Program-made: the position numbers and the translations under genes
Notes under the pieces: model-generated
Told to the model about the DNA's origin: nothing
What the model saw: only the letters and a program-made list of their open reading frames with translations
Databases searched by the model: none
Shown here: positions 60,114 to 64,000 of the stretch, in pieces
Position numbering within the stretch: the first letter of the stretch is position 1
Layout of the letters: every line of letters starts with the position of its first letter
Assembly: GCA_020064725.1 (NCBI GenBank)
Contig: JAGTWJ010000001.1
Coordinates: 3,224,001 to 3,288,000 of the forward strand
Length of the DNA stretch: 64,000 nt
Direction of reading: 5' to 3'
Source: Drechslerella dactyloides
Taxonomy: Eukaryota > Ascomycota > Orbiliomycetes > Orbiliales > Orbiliaceae

Positions 60114-62451
60114 TCATATCATCCCCTCGGGCTGCTGTAGTCTCTGCCCGTTGGGGCCAACCCACCCATCCACTTGGCTTTTGACCCAGCTGCGCATCCA
60201 ACCCCGCACTCTCTCCTCAATCTCCTCTACCTGTGCATCCTCGCAATGTGGGAAGCTCAGGCGGGTGATGAAAGGCCCACCTGTCTCACGGTGCACAAAG
60301 GGCAAGCTCGTCTCCGGGTCCACGATTCCCGCTGATTTATTCTTCAACAGATTGTTGAACCGCTCGTGCATGACGGCAGGGTCGAGCAGCGTTTGATGAG
60401 CAAAGTAGCGCTTCAGCCCGTCTCGCGTCAGGATAGGGATGGGGACTGGCGGCTCCGGATTGACGCATTTCGGGAGAAACGAAGGAGGTGGTTGGACCGG
60501 CGGCTGCTCGAGGACGTGTGGGAGGCTCAGGAGTGTGAAGTAGTTTGTAAGCAGGCTGGAGATGAAGTCCTCCGGGTCCGGATGGAAGAGGGACTGTGCG
60601 AGGCGCATTTGCGACTCATCTTGCGTCATATACATATTAGTCGAGCGCCTCAAGTGTCAGATGATATCAGCGAGGGGTATGCACGTGTACTTACAGAGGT
60701 TCTCTTCAACAGGGTAGCCCATATCCTCCCACAGCTGGCCCAGAGTTTGTGGGTCGAGTCCCTGCTTGTCGCGACAGTGCATCCGATGGTAGTAGTCGAA
60801 TATACCATCCGTAAAACGGTTCCACATCCGCGACCACTGTCCGCTGTGGTCGTAGAACACACCCCAGAATTGCTCGCCCTCGGTCTGCGAATCACCTACG
60901 GTGCGCCGACGCTTTGCGAGCGGGCCATGGGCGTTGTCGTCGCCTTCGCTCTCTCGCAGCGACGAGCTGTCGACATACCAGTTTGGAAAGCGATTCTCGA
61001 TGAATGATATCGAGGTTGCCTCCCTTATTCTATCAGAAGCAGGCAGCGGAGTCGGGACAGGGTACGAGTTGGTGGATAGAATGTCAACGGAGAAGGGCTG
61101 GGGCTTGTGTGATTCATCCAACCCGCCAGGTGTATCGCTGTTAGGTGTAAACTGGGATGGTTTCGTCGACGAGCGGATGGTATTCACGCTATTGTAGAAA
61201 TCCTCCTCTGGTGACGGCTTTCTCGGCGGGATGGCCCTTGTGTTTTGCAGCGTTTGGGCGACTGAATCGCGAAGTGCAGAGGCCCCGCTAGCGCGATGCG
61301 AGTCGTTAGAGATGGTAGCGTAAGTATTCCGCCGACTGCCCGAGAGATCGTAGAAGCTTTCTTCGTCGAACGTATCACCATCTTCGTTGTTCTCATCGAT
61401 ATTCGTAATCACTCTCGCCGCGATCCGCGCTTGTTGATCCCGCTGTTGCTGTTCTTGAATCGTTGCAATTTGTCTTTGCATATGCATTTGCCATTCGTGC
61501 TCTTGCTGCGCTTGCAATGCTTCCTGCCACTCCTTATCCGACAGGGTAAACGTCTGTTCCGTATTCAACGGTATTATCGCTGGTTGCATCGGTAGCAATT
61601 GTGGCGGTGGTGGTGGCGGCGGTGGCAGCGGCTGCTGATTTTGTCTGACGACTGTCGGCATACCACTGGACTCTCCTTCCAGCTGGTTTGCTACTACGGA
61701 GGGCAGGACATATCTCGGAGTTGATGCGGGCGTCACCCCAGGTGTCGGATAATCCATCGGAATCACCGCTTGCATGGGTGTGAAACCCGGCGTGGCAGGC
61801 ATCTGATTCGGCCCTGGAGACCCCGGACCACCAAGACTAGGGCTGTTGAATGCATTGGAAAACGCATAGCTATTCGACTGCGGGGTCGGGCAGTATTGGG
61901 CAGACTGTTGTGCCAGGTACGCTGGAATCTGGCCGTGAGATTGTCGATGTGGTTGACGACCCGCGTATTCAAAATTGGGGAGCGCCGCAGGCGACTGTGG
62001 TTGAATGAACGATTTTCGAGAGTTGTCGATGGAGGACTAGGTTACATTGGTTAGTCCTATTCGTTATACTTGATATGATAGTATCTAAACCAATCGATCT
62101 GAAGTGCCACAAGTATCAAGATTTCAATGAGAGAGCAACCAAAGAATCGCGCAAAATTTTTGTATGGTGCTCCAACACAATGTGGAGGAAAATCTCTGAA
62201 TTCGTCGGCACACTCAAAACGTTAAAACCTCAGCCTCACTGACTACCAGTAAGCTGACCCTAACTGATACCCCAGGAACCAGGTCTCCCGAAACGTCGGG
62301 AATATACAGTACAAACCAGAAGCCAGAAATGCAAGGGCGACAAACGAAACTTTCATACCTGATCGCTGATACTCTGGGGGCGAGATATCTGCAGGTCCCG
62401 CACACTGCCAGAGTTTCTCTTGGAGCTGACAAGCGACCGAACCAGATTCAT
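60114..62451 (-). CDS. Large Pro/Gln-rich orphan protein, possible transcriptional regulator
   Basis: Three exons, 62451-62359, 62036-60695 and 60619-60114, join in frame to 646 residues. Exon 1 (MNLVRSLVSSKRNSGS) is linked by a 322-base intron, long for this window, whose ends (CAG/GTATGA and CCTAG) keep the frame: SISDQ/SSIDNSRKSF. The first half is low complexity: Ser/Pro/Gln stretches, a run of eight Pro (about residue 145) and a Gln/Glu helix (QEALQAQQEHEWQMHMQRQI). A basic AKRRRT could be a nuclear signal. The C-terminal 250 residues are more ordered (WGVFYDHSGQWSRMWNRF, ESQMRLAQSLFHPDPEDF) and probably a folded domain. No DNA-binding domain was recognised, so the regulator label is a guess. 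Confidence 0.68.
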
Positions 62452-64000
62452 GGTCAATGCTCTCCCTGTCGCAATTTCTGATGTTGGCTGCCTTAACTCG
62501 AGGAATCCGCTCGCACAAAAGGCTAAGGAATGTCAGCGAAAGGAAAATCCTGGCCGGCAGCAAGATATATAACTATCCGTCAGCGACGACGGGGAAAGGA
62601 GGGGGCCGCGATCGAGAAGTGTGAAAGAGGAGATCGATACTCCGTCCACCTTTCTTCGTTGTGCCTTTTATCAGCTTTCCACAAAAACAAAACTTAGAAT
62701 GCCTGCGGTGTTCACGCTGACTTGCAGCTCTCCCTCCCCTCTCGTTTAGCCAGATCTGCGGGTGCTAGGCCGGCCGCAGGTTCCAATCAGATTGCGATCA
62801 AGCCCCTCGGCCAACCGGGACTGCAGGAGTGCAACAAGCAAGCACACGCAGACGGGGATCACCTCGCCGGTTGCCATTGCGGTTGGGCGCCATTGCAGGA
62901 GGTAGCTTTGACAGAGTTGTATGCAAGGCCTAAGCTCACGTCCTGGACTTCGTCGATCCACCGAGCTGCGAGGAGCCTTCTCGCCCAGCTCACGCGCCTT
63001 GAGGGGCAACTGCAGCCGTTCAACGAGTGCATGAGAGTTCGCGAAGGCCGAGGGGCACAGGGACCTGAGGACTTCTTCTGGCGACGGAACCTGGGCAGCG
63101 GGAGGTTAGTGCGGGCGACTGTGCTTCTAAGCGGTCGAATGAGGCGGGCGGCTGAAGCGCCGGGCTCTTGGCGATTGGCTAGGGTTGGGACCAGAGACGA
63201 AAAGTCGTGCTCTTTGGACGGATTTCCCCTGTGAAATAAAATTCCGCTGCGCTGGGGGCGGCGCAAGTGCCCACTTACAGGTGACCGGTTATGCATGTAC
63301 GGTCGACAGCGACTACTTGCATCGAAGCAGTCAGTCGACCACCGAAGGACGAGAATAGAACCTCTGGATGGCAAGGCAGGTGTCAAAACCTGCTTGCCTG
63401 CTTCCCCCGCCCGGCTGCCTGCCTGCATGCTTGCCTGCATGCTTGCCGCCTCTATCGAGGAAGTATGCAGAAGGACTCGGCGTCTGCAAAGAAGCTTTCC
63501 AAGCTTCCATCTTTAATTTTAGAATTGGTCCCTCTCGCCCACGTTTATATGTACAGTACAAGCAAGCGAGCTACCGGCTCTAACCTGTGCGTTCACTGTG
63601 CCATCGCAGGCGGACGTCTGACCGAAGCATCGATGGAACCTCGTAGACGCTCGGAGGCAAGAAAGCGCTTTGGCGGCGTTGTTGGAGCTTGTTTTCAGCG
63701 TCACCTCTCTCGAGCTCAACCTGCGGCAGTGACGCCGATTGTTACACTTAGCGATTGACTTTCGAGTACGAGACAGTGGTGCTCTTTGAAACCTACATCG
63801 ATCACGGCCAGTCCATGTCTCTGTGTGGCCTAGGCGAGTGGCTAGTGGTTGACGCTCGAGGTTTGTGCAATTGTGAGGTTGGTTCAAAGGACGAATGCGT
63901 TGCGGCCGGGGCTCTGAGGGGAGGTTGGAAAGCGACGCAACGACCAGCGCTACCTGATTGGCTGGCACAATGCCGCCGATTTCCCCAAGCGGAAACACGG
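62452..64000. other. GC-rich end of the window without a supportable gene
   Basis: From about 62700 the sequence is GC-rich and open in several overlapping frames on both strands (62722-63234 plus, 62859-63440 minus), none with a motif. A CTGC/CATG-rich run lies at about 63410-63450. It could be the promoter and leader of the gene at 60114 or of a gene beyond the window. Confidence 0.45.
63408..63450. repeat. Short GCCTGC/ATGCTT imperfect tandem repeat
   Basis: GCCTGC, GCCTGCATGCTT and GCCTGCATGCTT follow one another, a simple repeat of roughly 12 bases present two to three times. Confidence 0.7.

Noticed and set aside
62722..63440. Overlapping frames of 170 (plus) and 193 (minus) codons
   Set aside because: GC-rich region open on both strands, Arg/Ala/Ser-rich translation without domain or introns.

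Overview
The window is nuclear DNA of a filamentous ascomycete (Pezizomycotina; Eurotiomycetes is my guess, from gene style only). Nearly all genes are split by short introns, mostly 45-140 bases, with GTANGT-type donors, CTAAY-like branch sites and YAG acceptors. The recognisable families are typical of moulds: two sugar-porter MFS transporters, a TauD/JLP1-like dioxygenase, an F-box protein, an MBOAT/wax-synthase-like acyltransferase, a WW-domain protein and many orphan low-complexity proteins. No bacterial-style operons, CRISPR arrays, rRNA or intact transposons were seen. Exon joins were worked out by hand and checked for frame continuity.

Layout. 1-14.4 kb is a gene desert with no supportable gene. 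14.4-22 kb holds a strongly codon-biased hexose transporter behind a long CT-rich leader, a convergent F-box gene and a secreted Cys-containing orphan. 22-25.4 kb looks eroded and holds an apparently disabled multi-exon gene. 26-35 kb holds a small CGH-type Cys protein, a divergent MFS transporter / 2-oxoglutarate dioxygenase pair, a protein with two tandem RNase H1 N-terminal-like modules, and an acidic orphan with CPW(E/D) motifs. 35-39.9 kb is a second gene-poor gap with a tRNA-like relic and a 41-42 base repeat.

39.9-48.3 kb holds another CGH-type Cys protein, an orphan with a C-terminal membrane segment, a small orphan whose apparent stop is probably inside a 45-base intron, a WW/glycine-zipper protein, an MBOAT-like acyltransferase and a membrane-anchored aspartic-protease-like protein that lacks the first catalytic Asp. 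49.9-56.9 kb is a run of five plus-strand orphan genes: three charged proteins with a hydrophobic or membrane segment at or near the C-terminus, a third CGH-type Cys protein, and an acidic orphan. The window ends with an alpha/beta hydrolase and a 646-residue Pro/Gln-rich orphan on the minus strand.

The best-supported functional link is the divergent transporter/dioxygenase pair, which could serve uptake and oxidation of a small organic acid or sulfonate. The most novel-looking material is the set of three MC...CGH proteins, the tail-anchored-like orphans, the tandem RNase H1 N-terminal modules without a catalytic domain, and the pseudo-aspartic-protease receptor-like protein.
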